Shown piece after piece: positions 1 to 8,499 of a stretch of 64,000 nucleotides of DNA. The notes below the pieces were generated by a model. It ran no database searches and had not been told where the DNA came from. It saw nothing but the letters and a program-made list of their open reading frames with translations. The stretch comes from Stappia sp. WLB 29 (lineage in GTDB: Bacteria; Pseudomonadota; Alphaproteobacteria; Rhizobiales; Stappiaceae), in the NCBI RefSeq assembly GCF_023507705.1, contig NZ_JALBGD010000001.1:558001-622000 (forward strand), in the 5' to 3' direction. A program made the position numbers and the translations under genes. Within the stretch, counting starts at the first letter, position 1, and every line of letters begins with the position of its first letter.

Positions 1-172
1 GCGGCACGCTCCGCAGGCGCATCCGAGCGGGACTAGGACCCGGACGGACCCCGCAGCCGGCAGCGCTCGATCGCTGCACGCGCCGGGTAAGGCAGTGAAC
101 ACCGCGCCCGACCCACGCGGAGAACTGGGTCGACAGGGCGTCTTGCGACGCGATCAGGGACCAGGCCGAGCG

Positions 173-814
173 ATGCCGATCACGCTTCTCGACGGAATCC
201 TTCTCGTCATCATGCTCCTGTCGGCCGTCCTGGCCATGATCCGCGGCTTCGTCCGCGAGGTCTTGTCTATCGCGTCCTGGATCGCCGCCGCCGTTGCTGC
301 CTTCTACCTGTACGGCCACGTTGTTCCGTTCGTGCGCCAGTACATCAACAACGACAACGTCGCCCTCGGCGTTGCCGCTGCCGCCGTATTCCTGGTGACC
401 CTGATCATCGTCAGCTACATCACGATGCGCGTTTCCGACTTCGTACTGGACAGCCGCATCGGCGCGCTCGACCGGACGCTCGGCTTCGTTTTCGGCGCCC
501 TGCGCGGCCTTCTTCTGGTCGTCGTCGCGATGATGTTCTTCAACTGGTTCGTGCCGCAGGACCAGCCTGCCTGGATCGCCACGGCCAAGTCCAAGCCTGT
601 GATCGACTCGATCGGCAACCGGCTGGTCAACGCACTTCCCGAAAGCCCGGAAAACACCATCCTCAACCGCATCCGCAATCGCTCCGACAGCGCCCCCGCC
701 GGCACGACGGAAACGCCTGCAGCGCCGGCCCCGACCGGCGAGGAGCAGGGCTATACCGACAGCGAGCGTCGCGGGATCGAGCAGTTGACGACTTCGGGGT
801 CGTCCACCAACTAA
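173..814 (+). CDS. cvpA: CvpA family inner-membrane protein
   Basis: A 213-residue membrane protein with four hydrophobic segments in the first ~150 residues and a Pro/Ala/Thr/Glu-rich soluble tail. The opening (MPITLLDGILLVIMLLSAV) and the following segment with the motif RGFVREVLS are typical of the CvpA/colicin V production family. The frame is open upstream to position 95, but the ATG at 173 gives the normal family N-terminus, so the longer version is rejected. The ribosome site is weak. It sits directly upstream of purF on the same strand, the classical cvpA-purF arrangement. The molecular role of CvpA is not well defined, though it has been linked to envelope homeostasis. Confidence 0.85.
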   Translation: MPITLLDGILLVIMLLSAVLAMIRGFVREVLSIASWIAAAVAAFYLYGHVVPFVRQYINNDNVALGVAAAAVFLVTLIIVSYITMRVSDFVLDSRIGALDRTLGFVFGALRGLLLVVVAMMFFNWFVPQDQPAWIATAKSKPVIDSIGNRLVNALPESPENTILNRIRNRSDSAPAGTTETPAAPAPTGEEQGYTDSERRGIEQLTTSGSSTN

Positions 815-959
815 GGCACGTCCGCTGGAACGGACCGCATCATGTGACTGAAATTCTCGTTGCCATGGACGGACCGCCCCGCGGTGCCGTCCCTGGTGCG
901 TTTTGAAGGCCCGTCCGGCGGACGCCTCCGCCGCCCGCGGGCAACCAGGAGCCAAGGCC

Positions 960-2486
960 ATGGCCTACGCCGATAATCACACCGCCCATCACGCAGACAG
1001 CCACAGTTCCGACCGCGACGCAGCCGCCAGGGACTTCTGGCGCGAGGAAATCGAAGGTGACCGCCTCCACGAGGAATGCGGCGTGTTCGGCATTCTCGGT
1101 CATGACGATGCCGCCGCGATTACCGCACTCGGTCTTCACGCCCTGCAGCACCGCGGCCAGGAAGCCGCCGGCATCGTCACGTTCGACGGCAACCAGTTCC
1201 GCTCCGAGCGGCACCTTGGCCTCGTCGGCGACCACTTTTCCGACGCCGAGACGATCCGCCGGCTCAGCGGCCCCTACGCCATCGGCCATGTGCGCTACTC
1301 GACCTCCGGCGAGACCATCCTGCGCAACGTCCAGCCGCTCTTCGCCGAGCTCGACGGCGGCGGCATCGCCGTCTGTCACAACGGCCACTTCACCAACGCG
1401 ATGACCCTGCGCCGCAAGCTCATCAAGGAGGGCGCGATCTGCCAGTCGACCTCCGATTCGGAGGTGGTTCTCCAGCTCGTCGCACGCTCGCGCAAGGACA
1501 AGATCGTCGACCGCTTCATCGACGCCATCACGCAGATGGAGGGCGCCTACTCGCTGGTCGCCCTGACCCGCAAGAAGCTGATCGGCGCACGCGATCCGTT
1601 CGGCATCCGCCCGCTGGTCCTCGGCGATCTCAACGGCGCACCGATCTTCGCCTCCGAGACCTGCGCGCTCGACATCATCGGCGCCAAGTTCATCCGCGAG
1701 GTGGAGAACGGCGAGGTGGTCGTCTGCACTCCCGGCGGGATCGAGAGTTTCTTCCCCTTCGGCCGTCGCCCCGCCCGCCCCTGCATCTTCGAATACATCT
1801 ACTTCTCCCGCCCGGATTCGATCCTCGGCGGGCGCAGCGTCTATGACGTGCGCAAGGAGTTCGGCCGCCAGCTGGCGCTGGAGACCCCGGTCGAGGCGGA
1901 TGTCATTGTCCCGGTGCCGGATTCCGGCGTTCCGGCGGCGCTCGGCTTCGCCGATGCTTCCGGCATCCCCTTCGAGCTCGGCATCATCCGCAACCACTAT
2001 GTTGGCCGCACCTTCATCGAGCCGACGCAGCAGATCCGCACCCTCGGCGTCAAGCTGAAGCACTCGGCCAACCGCGCCCAGATCGAGGGCAAGCGTGTGG
2101 TGCTGGTCGACGACAGCCTGGTGCGCGGCACCACGTCGCTGAAGATCGTGCAGATGATCCGCGACGCCGGCGCCCGCGAGGTCCATTTCCGCCTCGCCTC
2201 GCCGCCGATCCGCTTCTCCGACTATTACGGCATCGACACGCCGGTGCGCGAGAAGCTGCTGGCCGCGAAGTACAGCCTCGAGGAAATGCGCAACTACATC
2301 GGCGCAGACACGCTCGCCTTCCTCTCGGTCGACGGCATCTACAAGGCCATCGGCTATGAGGGGCGCAACAACGAGGCGCCGCAGTTCACCGACCATTGCT
2401 TCACCGGCGACTACCCGACGCCGCTGACCGACATGGCTGAAGACGGGGACGTCACGCACATGCCTCGTCTCGTCGAAGTAGGATAA
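960..2486 (+). CDS. purF: Amidophosphoribosyltransferase PurF
   Basis: First committed enzyme of purine synthesis: it transfers ammonia from glutamine to PRPP, giving phosphoribosylamine. The 508-residue product has the N-terminal nucleophile glutaminase domain, whose catalytic Cys40 (EECGVFGI) implies removal of a 39-residue propeptide. Further marks are the ALQHRGQEAAGI loop and the C-terminal phosphoribosyltransferase domain with the PRPP loop VVLVDDSLVRGTT. The frame is open from 903, but the ATG at 960 is preceded by a good AGGAG site and is preferred. A dehydrogenase gene follows 10 bases downstream, probably on the same transcript. Confidence 0.97.
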   Translation: MAYADNHTAHHADSHSSDRDAAARDFWREEIEGDRLHEECGVFGILGHDDAAAITALGLHALQHRGQEAAGIVTFDGNQFRSERHLGLVGDHFSDAETIRRLSGPYAIGHVRYSTSGETILRNVQPLFAELDGGGIAVCHNGHFTNAMTLRRKLIKEGAICQSTSDSEVVLQLVARSRKDKIVDRFIDAITQMEGAYSLVALTRKKLIGARDPFGIRPLVLGDLNGAPIFASETCALDIIGAKFIREVENGEVVVCTPGGIESFFPFGRRPARPCIFEYIYFSRPDSILGGRSVYDVRKEFGRQLALETPVEADVIVPVPDSGVPAALGFADASGIPFELGIIRNHYVGRTFIEPTQQIRTLGVKLKHSANRAQIEGKRVVLVDDSLVRGTTSLKIVQMIRDAGAREVHFRLASPPIRFSDYYGIDTPVREKLLAAKYSLEEMRNYIGADTLAFLSVDGIYKAIGYEGRNNEAPQFTDHCFTGDYPTPLTDMAEDGDVTHMPRLVEVG

Positions 2487-2496
2487 CGGACAGGAC

Positions 2497-3240
2497 ATGA
2501 CGAAACGCTTCGAGGGACGGGTTGCCGTCGTCACCGGCGCCTCCCGCGGCATCGGCTATTTCACCGCCAAGGCGCTGGCCACTGAGGGAGCGCATGTGAT
2601 CGCGCTCGCCCGCACGGTCGGCGGCCTGGAGGAACTCGACGACGAGATCCGCTCGGACGGCGGTCAGGCGACGCTGGTTCCTGTCGACTTGACGGACTAC
2701 GACGCCATCGACAGGCTGGGCGCCGCCATCCATGAGCGGTGGGGCAAGCTCGACATCCTGGTCGGCAATGCCGGCATCCTCGGCGGCCTGTCGCCGCTCG
2801 GACATGTCTCGCCGCGGATCTGGGACAAGGTGATGGCGATCAACGTCACCGCCAACTGGCGGCTGATCCGTTCGCTCGACCCGCTCTTGCGCCAGTCGGA
2901 TGCCGGCCGCGTGCTGTTCCTGTCCTCGGGTGCCGCGCACAAGTGCAAGGCGTTCTGGGGCCCCTACTCCGTATCCAAGGCGGCCCTCGAGGCCTTGGTG
3001 CGCACCTATGTCGCCGAGACCGCGCAGACACGGATCACCGGCATGCTGGTCAATCCGGGCGCAACCCGCACCGCGATGCGGGCCGAGGCGATGCCGGGCG
3101 AAGATCCGCAGACCCTGCCGCATCCGTCCGAGGTGGCAGCATCCCTGCTCGACTTCGTGGCACCGGAAAACACTGCGAACGGCCAGCTTTTCGACTTCCC
3201 GTCGAAGGAGCTGCGCGACTTCGTGCAAGTGTCCTCGTAA
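2497..3240 (+). CDS. Short-chain dehydrogenase/reductase (SDR)
   Basis: A 247-residue classical SDR fold. The nucleotide-binding motif TGASRGIG is near residue 13, the NAG motif near residue 90, a catalytic Ser in LFLSSGAA, and the active-site pair in YSVSKAA (Tyr-x3-Lys). It probably oxidises or reduces a small alcohol or ketone with NAD(P)H. The substrate cannot be read from sequence, although proteins of this length next to purF are common in Rhizobiales. The gene starts 10 bases after purF and is closed by a strong hairpin terminator, so it is the last gene of the cvpA-purF unit. Confidence 0.9.
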   Translation: MTKRFEGRVAVVTGASRGIGYFTAKALATEGAHVIALARTVGGLEELDDEIRSDGGQATLVPVDLTDYDAIDRLGAAIHERWGKLDILVGNAGILGGLSPLGHVSPRIWDKVMAINVTANWRLIRSLDPLLRQSDAGRVLFLSSGAAHKCKAFWGPYSVSKAALEALVRTYVAETAQTRITGMLVNPGATRTAMRAEAMPGEDPQTLPHPSEVAASLLDFVAPENTANGQLFDFPSKELRDFVQVSS

Positions 3241-3273
3241 CGCCGCCCCGAGTTTCACGGACGGCTAGAAACG

Positions 3274-3309
3274 AAAAAGCCCTGCGTCCGCGGCGCAGGG
3301 CTTTTTTCT
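3274..3309. terminator. Bidirectional intrinsic terminator
   Basis: Perfect 9-bp stem AGCCCTGCG/CGCAGGGCT (3278-3286 with 3294-3302) and a 7-base loop. It is flanked by an A-run on the left and a T-run on the right, so it can stop transcription from both the SDR gene (plus) and pssA (minus). Confidence 0.9.
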
Positions 3310-3347
3310 TGAGGCGATACACTTTCCAGAAAGCGGAAGGCCGCGGA

Positions 3348-4247
3348 CTACGGTGCGTCGTCCTTATCGTCTTCGCTCAGGTGATCGAGATCGGTGTCCT
3401 CGTCCTCGACCGCCAGCGTTGCCTCGTCCGAATCCTCCACCGCCGGGTCGGCCTTGCGATAGCGCTCGTACCAATGCCAGGCAAAGGGGATCGACACCAG
3501 GTAAGCGGCCGCCCCCAGCGCCAGCACCTCGAACGGATAGCTCGCCAGCAACGCCACCAGGAATACGGCGGCCACGAAGAGCGGCAGCACGAGGTCGCGG
3601 CGCACGCGCGTGCCCAGTTTCTTGCCCGAGAAGGTCGGCAAGCGGCTGACCATCAGCAGCGCGATCGCCACCACATAGACCGCGACGGCCGGCGCCAGTT
3701 CCGGCCAGTGCGGCAGGATGCCGACGAATTCGAGATAGACGGGAAACAGCACGCTCAAGGCACCGGCCGGTGCCGGCACCCCGGTAAAGAAGTTCACCGA
3801 CCATGCGGGCTTGTTCGGATCGTCGATGGAGACGTTGAAGCGGGCAAGCCGCAAGGCCGCCGAGATCGCGAAGATCAGCGCCGCGATCCAGCCGATGGAG
3901 CGCACCTCCTGCAGCAGCCAGGAATAGAGGATCAGCGCCGGAGCCACGCCGAAATTGACGAAGTCGGCAAGGGAATCGAGTTCCGCTCCGAATTTCGACG
4001 TGCCCTTGAGCAGCCGCGCCACCCGCCCGTCCAACGCATCCAACACCGCCGCGATGACGATGGCGCCGATGGCATAGTCCCAGCGCGACTCCAGCGCCAT
4101 GCGGATGGCCGTCAGACCCGAGCACAGCGCCAGCAGCGTCACCAGGTTGGGCAGGATCAGCCGCAACGGGACCCGGCGAAAACGCGGGGCATGGCCGCGC
4201 CGGCGACGCGTGGGGCCTGGATCGTAGGGCGCGAAGGGTCCGGTCAT
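3348..4247 (-). CDS. pssA: CDP-diacylglycerol-serine O-phosphatidyltransferase
   Basis: Makes phosphatidylserine from CDP-diacylglycerol and serine in the inner membrane, the step before Psd. The 299-residue protein carries the CDP-alcohol phosphatidyltransferase signature D-G-x2-A-R-x8-G-x3-D-x3-D (DGRVARLL then GAELDSLAD) around residues 80-103. Several membrane helices follow, then an acidic C-terminal tail rich in Asp and Glu. A GTG at 4271 overlapping the end of psd is an alternative start. The ATG at 4247 is chosen because it gives the usual N-terminus, but neither has a clear ribosome site. Downstream partner of psd, as in many alphaproteobacteria. Confidence 0.92.
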   Translation of the reverse strand: MTGPFAPYDPGPTRRRRGHAPRFRRVPLRLILPNLVTLLALCSGLTAIRMALESRWDYAIGAIVIAAVLDALDGRVARLLKGTSKFGAELDSLADFVNFGVAPALILYSWLLQEVRSIGWIAALIFAISAALRLARFNVSIDDPNKPAWSVNFFTGVPAPAGALSVLFPVYLEFVGILPHWPELAPAVAVYVVAIALLMVSRLPTFSGKKLGTRVRRDLVLPLFVAAVFLVALLASYPFEVLALGAAAYLVSIPFAWHWYERYRKADPAVEDSDEATLAVEDEDTDLDHLSEDDKDDAP

Positions 4248-4260
4248 CCGTGGCTGCCGA

Positions 4261-4962
4261 TCAACTGACACGCGCGAGCACGCTGCCGCGCGTCTCGCTG
4301 GTGAGGTCTGCGACCACGGTCTCGCCCGCGATCATCGTCTGGCCGACGGCGACCTTCACGCTGGCCTCCTCCGGCAGGTAGACGTCGAGCCGCGAGCCGA
4401 AGCGGATCAGGCCGAAACGCTCGCCCGCGCCGATATTCTCGCCCTCGCGCACGAAGCAGACGATGCGCCGCGCGACAAGGCCGGCGATCTGCACAACGCC
4501 GATGCGGGTTTCCCCGCTCTCGATGACAAGGCCGTTGCGCTCGTTCTCCTCGCTCGCCTTGTCGGACTCGGCGTTGAGGAAGCTGCCGGCGCGATAGGCG
4601 ACGCGGGTGATCCGGCCGCCAAAGGGCGCGCGGTTCACGTGGCAGTTGAAGACATTCATGAAGATGCAGACGCGCATCATCGGCTCGCTGCCGAGATCCA
4701 GCTCCGGCGGCGGCACAGCCTGACCCACCTGACACACCGTCCCGTCGGCCGGCGAGACGACCAGATCGTCGTCGATCGGCGTCACACGCTGCGGGTCCCG
4801 GAAGAAATAGGCGACCCACGCGGTCAGGATCAGGCCGATCCAGAACAGCGGGTCGACGAACCACCCGATGATCAGCGTCGCCGCACCGGCTGCGGCAACG
4901 AAGGGCCAGCCCTCACGGTGAATGGGGACAAAGGTCTTGGTGATCGTATCGGTCAGCGACAT
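4261..4962 (-). CDS. psd: Phosphatidylserine decarboxylase proenzyme (short type)
   Basis: Converts phosphatidylserine to phosphatidylethanolamine. At 233 residues this is the short, archaeal-type family. Two hydrophobic segments lie at about residues 21-54. The substrate-site region [14 protein letters not shown] is near residue 103, and the self-cleavage site RFGS sits near residue 190, where the Ser becomes the pyruvoyl group. The frame is open much further upstream, but the ATG at 4962 matches the family start. It is followed within 13 bases (or with overlap) by pssA, so the two consecutive steps of phosphatidylethanolamine synthesis are co-transcribed. Confidence 0.95.
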   Translation of the reverse strand: MSLTDTITKTFVPIHREGWPFVAAAGAATLIIGWFVDPLFWIGLILTAWVAYFFRDPQRVTPIDDDLVVSPADGTVCQVGQAVPPPELDLGSEPMMRVCIFMNVFNCHVNRAPFGGRITRVAYRAGSFLNAESDKASEENERNGLVIESGETRIGVVQIAGLVARRIVCFVREGENIGAGERFGLIRFGSRLDVYLPEEASVKVAVGQTMIAGETVVADLTSETRGSVLARVS

Positions 4963-5098
4963 GGACGGTTCCGTTTGTGGCGGCCGGTCGCGGAAGAAAG
5001 GGTTCCGCAGACAAGGCGAACCCGCCCCTTTTGCACCGGAGCGGGTCGCAAAATCAATCCATGGCGGCACCTTGCCCCAGGCAAGGCACCTTTCGCCC

Positions 5099-7048
5099 CT
5101 ATTCCGCAGGCACCTCCTCGCCGGCGCGCGGCCCGCGCACCACGAAGCCCTCGCTGTCGGCCGTGGCGGCCCGCAGCCGCTCCTCCGCCTCGCTCGCCTC
5201 CTGCTGGCGTGCCCACATGGAAGCGTAGAGCCCGTCCTTTGCCAGCAGTTCCTGGTGCCGCCCGCGCTCGACGATCCGGCCCTTCTCCAGGACCAGGATC
5301 TCATCGGCATTGACCACGGTCGACAGGCGGTGCGCGATCACCAGCGTCGTGCGGTTGCGCGAGACCTGGTCCAGCGCGGCCTGGATTTCCCGTTCCGTAT
5401 GGGTATCCAGCGCCGAGGTCGCCTCGTCGAGGATCAGGATCGGCGGCGCCTTGAGGATCGTGCGGGCAATCGCCACACGCTGCTTCTCGCCGCCCGACAG
5501 CTTCAGCCCGCGTTCGCCGACCTCGGTACGGTAGCCCTGCGGCAGCGCCTCGATGAAGTCGGCGATCTGGGCCATGCGGGCCGCCTCGCGCACCTCCTCC
5601 TCGCTCGCCTCGGGGCGCCCGTAGCGGATGTTGTAGGCGACCGTGTCGTTGAACAGCACCGTGTCCTGCGGAACCATGCCGGTCGCTCGGCGCAGGCTCT
5701 CCTGCGTTACCTCCCGCACATCCTGTCCGTCGATGGTGATGCGTCCGCCCGTGATATCGTAGAAGCGGAAGAGCAGCCGCGAGATGGTCGACTTGCCTGC
5801 TCCCGACGGCCCGACGATGGCGACCGTCTGCCCGGCCGGAACCTCGAAAGCGATGCCCTGCAGGATCGGCCGGTCGGCATCGTAATGGAAGGTCACGTCC
5901 TCGAAGCGCACCGTGCCGCCTTGAACGGCAAGCGGAGCGGCACCCGGCCGGTCGGTGATCTCCGCCGGCTGACCGAGCAGCTGGAACATCGCCTCGAGAT
6001 CGGTAAGGCCCTGGCGGATTTCCCGGTAGAGGAAGCCGATGAAGTTCAGCGGGATCGACAGCTGCAACAGCAGCGCGTTGATCATCACGAAATCGCCCAG
6101 CGTCTGGGTGCCGGCCATTACCGCCCGGGCCGACATCACCATGCAGATCGCCGTGGCAACGCCCAGGATCACCGCCTGGCCGAAGTTGAGCCAGGCCAGT
6201 GATGTCCAGGTGCGGGTGGCCGCGCGCTCGTAGCCGGCCATCGAGCGGTCGAAGCGCTCCGCCTCCATCTGCTCATTGCCGAAATACTTCACGGTCTCGA
6301 AGTTCAGCAGGCTGTCGATGGCCTTGGAATTCGCCTCGGTATCGTTGTCGTTCATCTCCCGGCGGATGGTGATGCGCCAGTTCGACGTCTGCACCGTAAA
6401 CCAGGTGTAGGCAACGATCATGATCGCGACGACAGCAACGTAGATCCAGCCGAACTGGTACCAGATCACCGCCGCCATCACGGCGAACTCCATCACGGTG
6501 GGGATGCCGTTGAGGATGGTGAAGCGGACGATGTTCTCGATGCCCTTGACGCCGCGCTCGATCACCCGCGACAGGCCTCCGGTGCGCCGGGCCAGGTGAA
6601 ACCGCAGTGACAGCGCATGCAGGTGTCGGAAGGTCAGGAACGCCAGCTGGCGCACCGCATGCTGGCCGACGCGGGCGAACAGCGCGTCGCGCAGCTGGTT
6701 GAAGCCGACGAACAGCACCCGCGCGACGTTGTAGGCGATGACCAGCATCACCGGCGCCACCAGCCACGCAGGCAGCACGTCGAGGCCGAGCGTGCCGCCG
6801 GCAGCCGACGCATCGCCCTGCTGCAGGGTCAGCGCATCCGTCGCCCACTTGAAGAAATAGGGCGAGAGCACCGTGACGATCTTCGCCACGACGAGTGCCA
6901 GAACGGCAAGGCCGACCCTCGCCTTCAGGTCCGGACGATCGGACGGCCAGATATAGGGCCACAGCTGGCCTAGGGTGCGGAAGGTCGAGACCTCGTCCGC
7001 CGATATGCGGGGCGCGGGGCCGGGTACGCCTGAGCGGCGGCTTGTCAT
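5099..7048 (-). CDS. Atm1/HMT1-type ABC exporter (fused permease and ATPase)
   Basis: A 649-residue half-transporter. An N-terminal soluble stretch is followed by six membrane helices (about residues 40-350) and one ATPase domain with Walker [10 protein letters not shown], signature LSGGEKQR and Walker [12 protein letters not shown]. The N-terminal and membrane sequence resembles the Atm1/ABCB7/HMT1 group, which exports glutathione- or thiol-linked metal or sulfur species and supports Fe-S protein maturation and metal detoxification. Its ATG overlaps the stop codon of the upstream ArsR gene (ATGA), so translation is coupled, which suggests metal- or thiol-responsive control. The substrate is inferred from family only. 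Confidence 0.9.
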   Translation of the reverse strand: MTSRRSGVPGPAPRISADEVSTFRTLGQLWPYIWPSDRPDLKARVGLAVLALVVAKIVTVLSPYFFKWATDALTLQQGDASAAGGTLGLDVLPAWLVAPVMLVIAYNVARVLFVGFNQLRDALFARVGQHAVRQLAFLTFRHLHALSLRFHLARRTGGLSRVIERGVKGIENIVRFTILNGIPTVMEFAVMAAVIWYQFGWIYVAVVAIMIVAYTWFTVQTSNWRITIRREMNDNDTEANSKAIDSLLNFETVKYFGNEQMEAERFDRSMAGYERAATRTWTSLAWLNFGQAVILGVATAICMVMSARAVMAGTQTLGDFVMINALLLQLSIPLNFIGFLYREIRQGLTDLEAMFQLLGQPAEITDRPGAAPLAVQGGTVRFEDVTFHYDADRPILQGIAFEVPAGQTVAIVGPSGAGKSTISRLLFRFYDITGGRITIDGQDVREVTQESLRRATGMVPQDTVLFNDTVAYNIRYGRPEASEEEVREAARMAQIADFIEALPQGYRTEVGERGLKLSGGEKQRVAIARTILKAPPILILDEATSALDTHTEREIQAALDQVSRNRTTLVIAHRLSTVVNADEILVLEKGRIVERGRHQELLAKDGLYASMWARQQEASEAEERLRAATADSEGFVVRGPRAGEEVPAE

Positions 7049-7464
7049 TCCGTGTCCTTTCGACAGGCATCCATGCGCGTTCCGCTCGCCTCTGCCGGCG
7101 CCTCTGCGCAGCAGGCCGCCGCAAAAAGCTCTGCCGCGGCGCCCTCGACCAGCGACCGCGCGCCGTCGGTGAGGCGATAGTGGCAGCAGCGGCCGTTCTC
7201 CTCCGCCTCGATCAGGCCCGCCTCGCGCAGGATGGCGAGATGCTGCGAGACCGTGGACTGCGCCAGCGGCAAACCGCGAACGATGTCGCCGCAAAAGGCA
7301 CCAGCGCAGGCAGCGAGAGAGGAGACGATCTCCACCCGCACCGGATGCGACAGGGCCTTGAAGATGCGGGCAAGCCGCTCGCTGTCGATGGCGGCAGCAG
7401 GGGGGCGGGCCGGCTCGTCGCGGAGCCGGGCAGCGGTTCGGTCGCGCATGGAGTACCCATTCAT
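7045..7464 (-). CDS. ArsR/SmtB family transcriptional regulator
   Basis: A 139-residue winged-helix repressor. The helix-turn-helix region is LPLAQSTVSQHLAILREAG, preceded by a Cys pair in CAGAFCGDI, with further Cys pairs NGRCCHY and AAACCAE and a C-terminal Cys. These thiols are candidate metal or thiol-sensing residues. It overlaps the Atm1-type exporter by four bases and should regulate it. No good ribosome site precedes the ATG at 7464, and a 12-bp inverted repeat covers that start codon, so a leaderless message or a start at the ATG at 7449 are both possible. The family normally represses its own operon and is released by ligand. Confidence 0.88.
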   Translation of the reverse strand: MNGYSMRDRTAARLRDEPARPPAAAIDSERLARIFKALSHPVRVEIVSSLAACAGAFCGDIVRGLPLAQSTVSQHLAILREAGLIEAEENGRCCHYRLTDGARSLVEGAAAELFAAACCAEAPAEASGTRMDACRKDTE

Positions 7465-7486
7465 CGTAATTTACCGATGGATGGGT
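7455..7486. promoter_or_regulatory. Candidate ArsR operator (inverted repeat)
   Basis: ACCCATTCATCG (7455-7466) and CGATGGATGGGT (7475-7486) are reverse complements with one mismatch, separated by an AT-rich 8-base spacer. The repeat overlaps the first codons of the ArsR gene at 7464, the position expected for an autorepressor's operator. This is inference from symmetry and position; binding is untested. Confidence 0.65.
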
Positions 7487-7532
7487 TTTAGTCTGCCTGC
7501 CGCTCCCCGACAAGCGAGGGCTTAGCTTTTCT

Positions 7533-8462
7533 TCAGCCGCGCGAGCGCTCGTGCCTGACCAGCGTATCGGTGGTGAAGATCGCCAGCGAAACCCAGATGA
7601 GGCCGAAGGTCGCCAGCCGCACCGGCTCCACTTCCTCTCCGTAGACGTAGAGCGCCAACAGGAACTGGATGCTCGGCGCGATATACTGCATCAGCCCGAC
7701 GGCCGTCAGCGACAGGCGCCTTGCACCGGCCGCGAACAGCGCCAGCGGCACCGCCGTCACCACGCCGGTGCCCATCAACAGCAGGAACAGGCCCGGCCGA
7801 TCCACCGGCACCACATCGGCCATCGCAGCGCCACCATCGGAAAGGCCCGCATAGACCAGATACGCAAAGGCCAGTGGAGCCAGCACGATGGCCTCGACCA
7901 TCAACCCGGGCGAGGCGCCCACCGCCACCGTCTTGCGCAGATAGCCATAGGCACCGAAGGAAAAGGCCAACGCCATCGACACCCAGGGAAACCCGCCGAG
8001 CGCCACCGCCTGCACCGCCACCGCGACGACGGCCAGGGCGATGGCGATGGACTGCCAGCGGCTCAGCGTTTCCTTCAGCACGATGAGGCCGAGGGCGACC
8101 GAGACCAGGGGATTGGCGAAATAGCCGAAGCTCACTTCCAGGATCCGGCCGCGCTCCACCGCCCAGATGAACACCAGCCAGTTGATCGAGATCACCGCCG
8201 CCGACAACGCCAGCTTGGACAGGGTCGCGGGATCGCGCAGGATCGCCCCCACCTCGCCGAGCTTGCCGCGAAAGCCGAGAAAGATCGCCAGGAACAGCAC
8301 CGACCACAGGATCCGGTGGGCGACCACCAGATCCGCCGGGATCGCCGCCGTCCACTTGTAATAGGCCGGCAGGAAGCCCCACAGCAGGAATGCAGAGAGG
8401 GCGAAGGCAAGCCCGAGGCGCCGCTCGGCATCGGCCGCCGCGGCTGTCGGTTGGGAGGTCAT
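7533..8462 (-). CDS. rarD: EamA/RarD family drug-metabolite transporter
   Basis: A 309-residue permease with about ten hydrophobic helices in two EamA repeats. The opening after a short tail (GLAFALSAFLLWGFLPAYYKW), the stretch AHRILWSV and the later QYIAPSIQFLLAL match the RarD subgroup, first named for chloramphenicol resistance. The natural substrate is unknown. It starts 37 bases after citramalate synthase and probably shares its transcript, which would fit amino-acid or metabolite export, but that is a guess from context. Confidence 0.85.
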   Translation of the reverse strand: MTSQPTAAAADAERRLGLAFALSAFLLWGFLPAYYKWTAAIPADLVVAHRILWSVLFLAIFLGFRGKLGEVGAILRDPATLSKLALSAAVISINWLVFIWAVERGRILEVSFGYFANPLVSVALGLIVLKETLSRWQSIAIALAVVAVAVQAVALGGFPWVSMALAFSFGAYGYLRKTVAVGASPGLMVEAIVLAPLAFAYLVYAGLSDGGAAMADVVPVDRPGLFLLLMGTGVVTAVPLALFAAGARRLSLTAVGLMQYIAPSIQFLLALYVYGEEVEPVRLATFGLIWVSLAIFTTDTLVRHERSRG

Positions 8463-8499
8463 GGTCGCGTGATCCGCTGGGCTGCTGCAAGGCTGCCCG

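Noticed and set aside
1-172. The 3' end of a gene upstream of cvpA
   Set aside because: A short frame ends at position 36, but too few residues remain to identify it.
840-2552. A 570-codon minus-strand frame opposite purF
   Set aside because: purF has intact catalytic motifs and a good ribosome site; the opposite frame has no fold signature.
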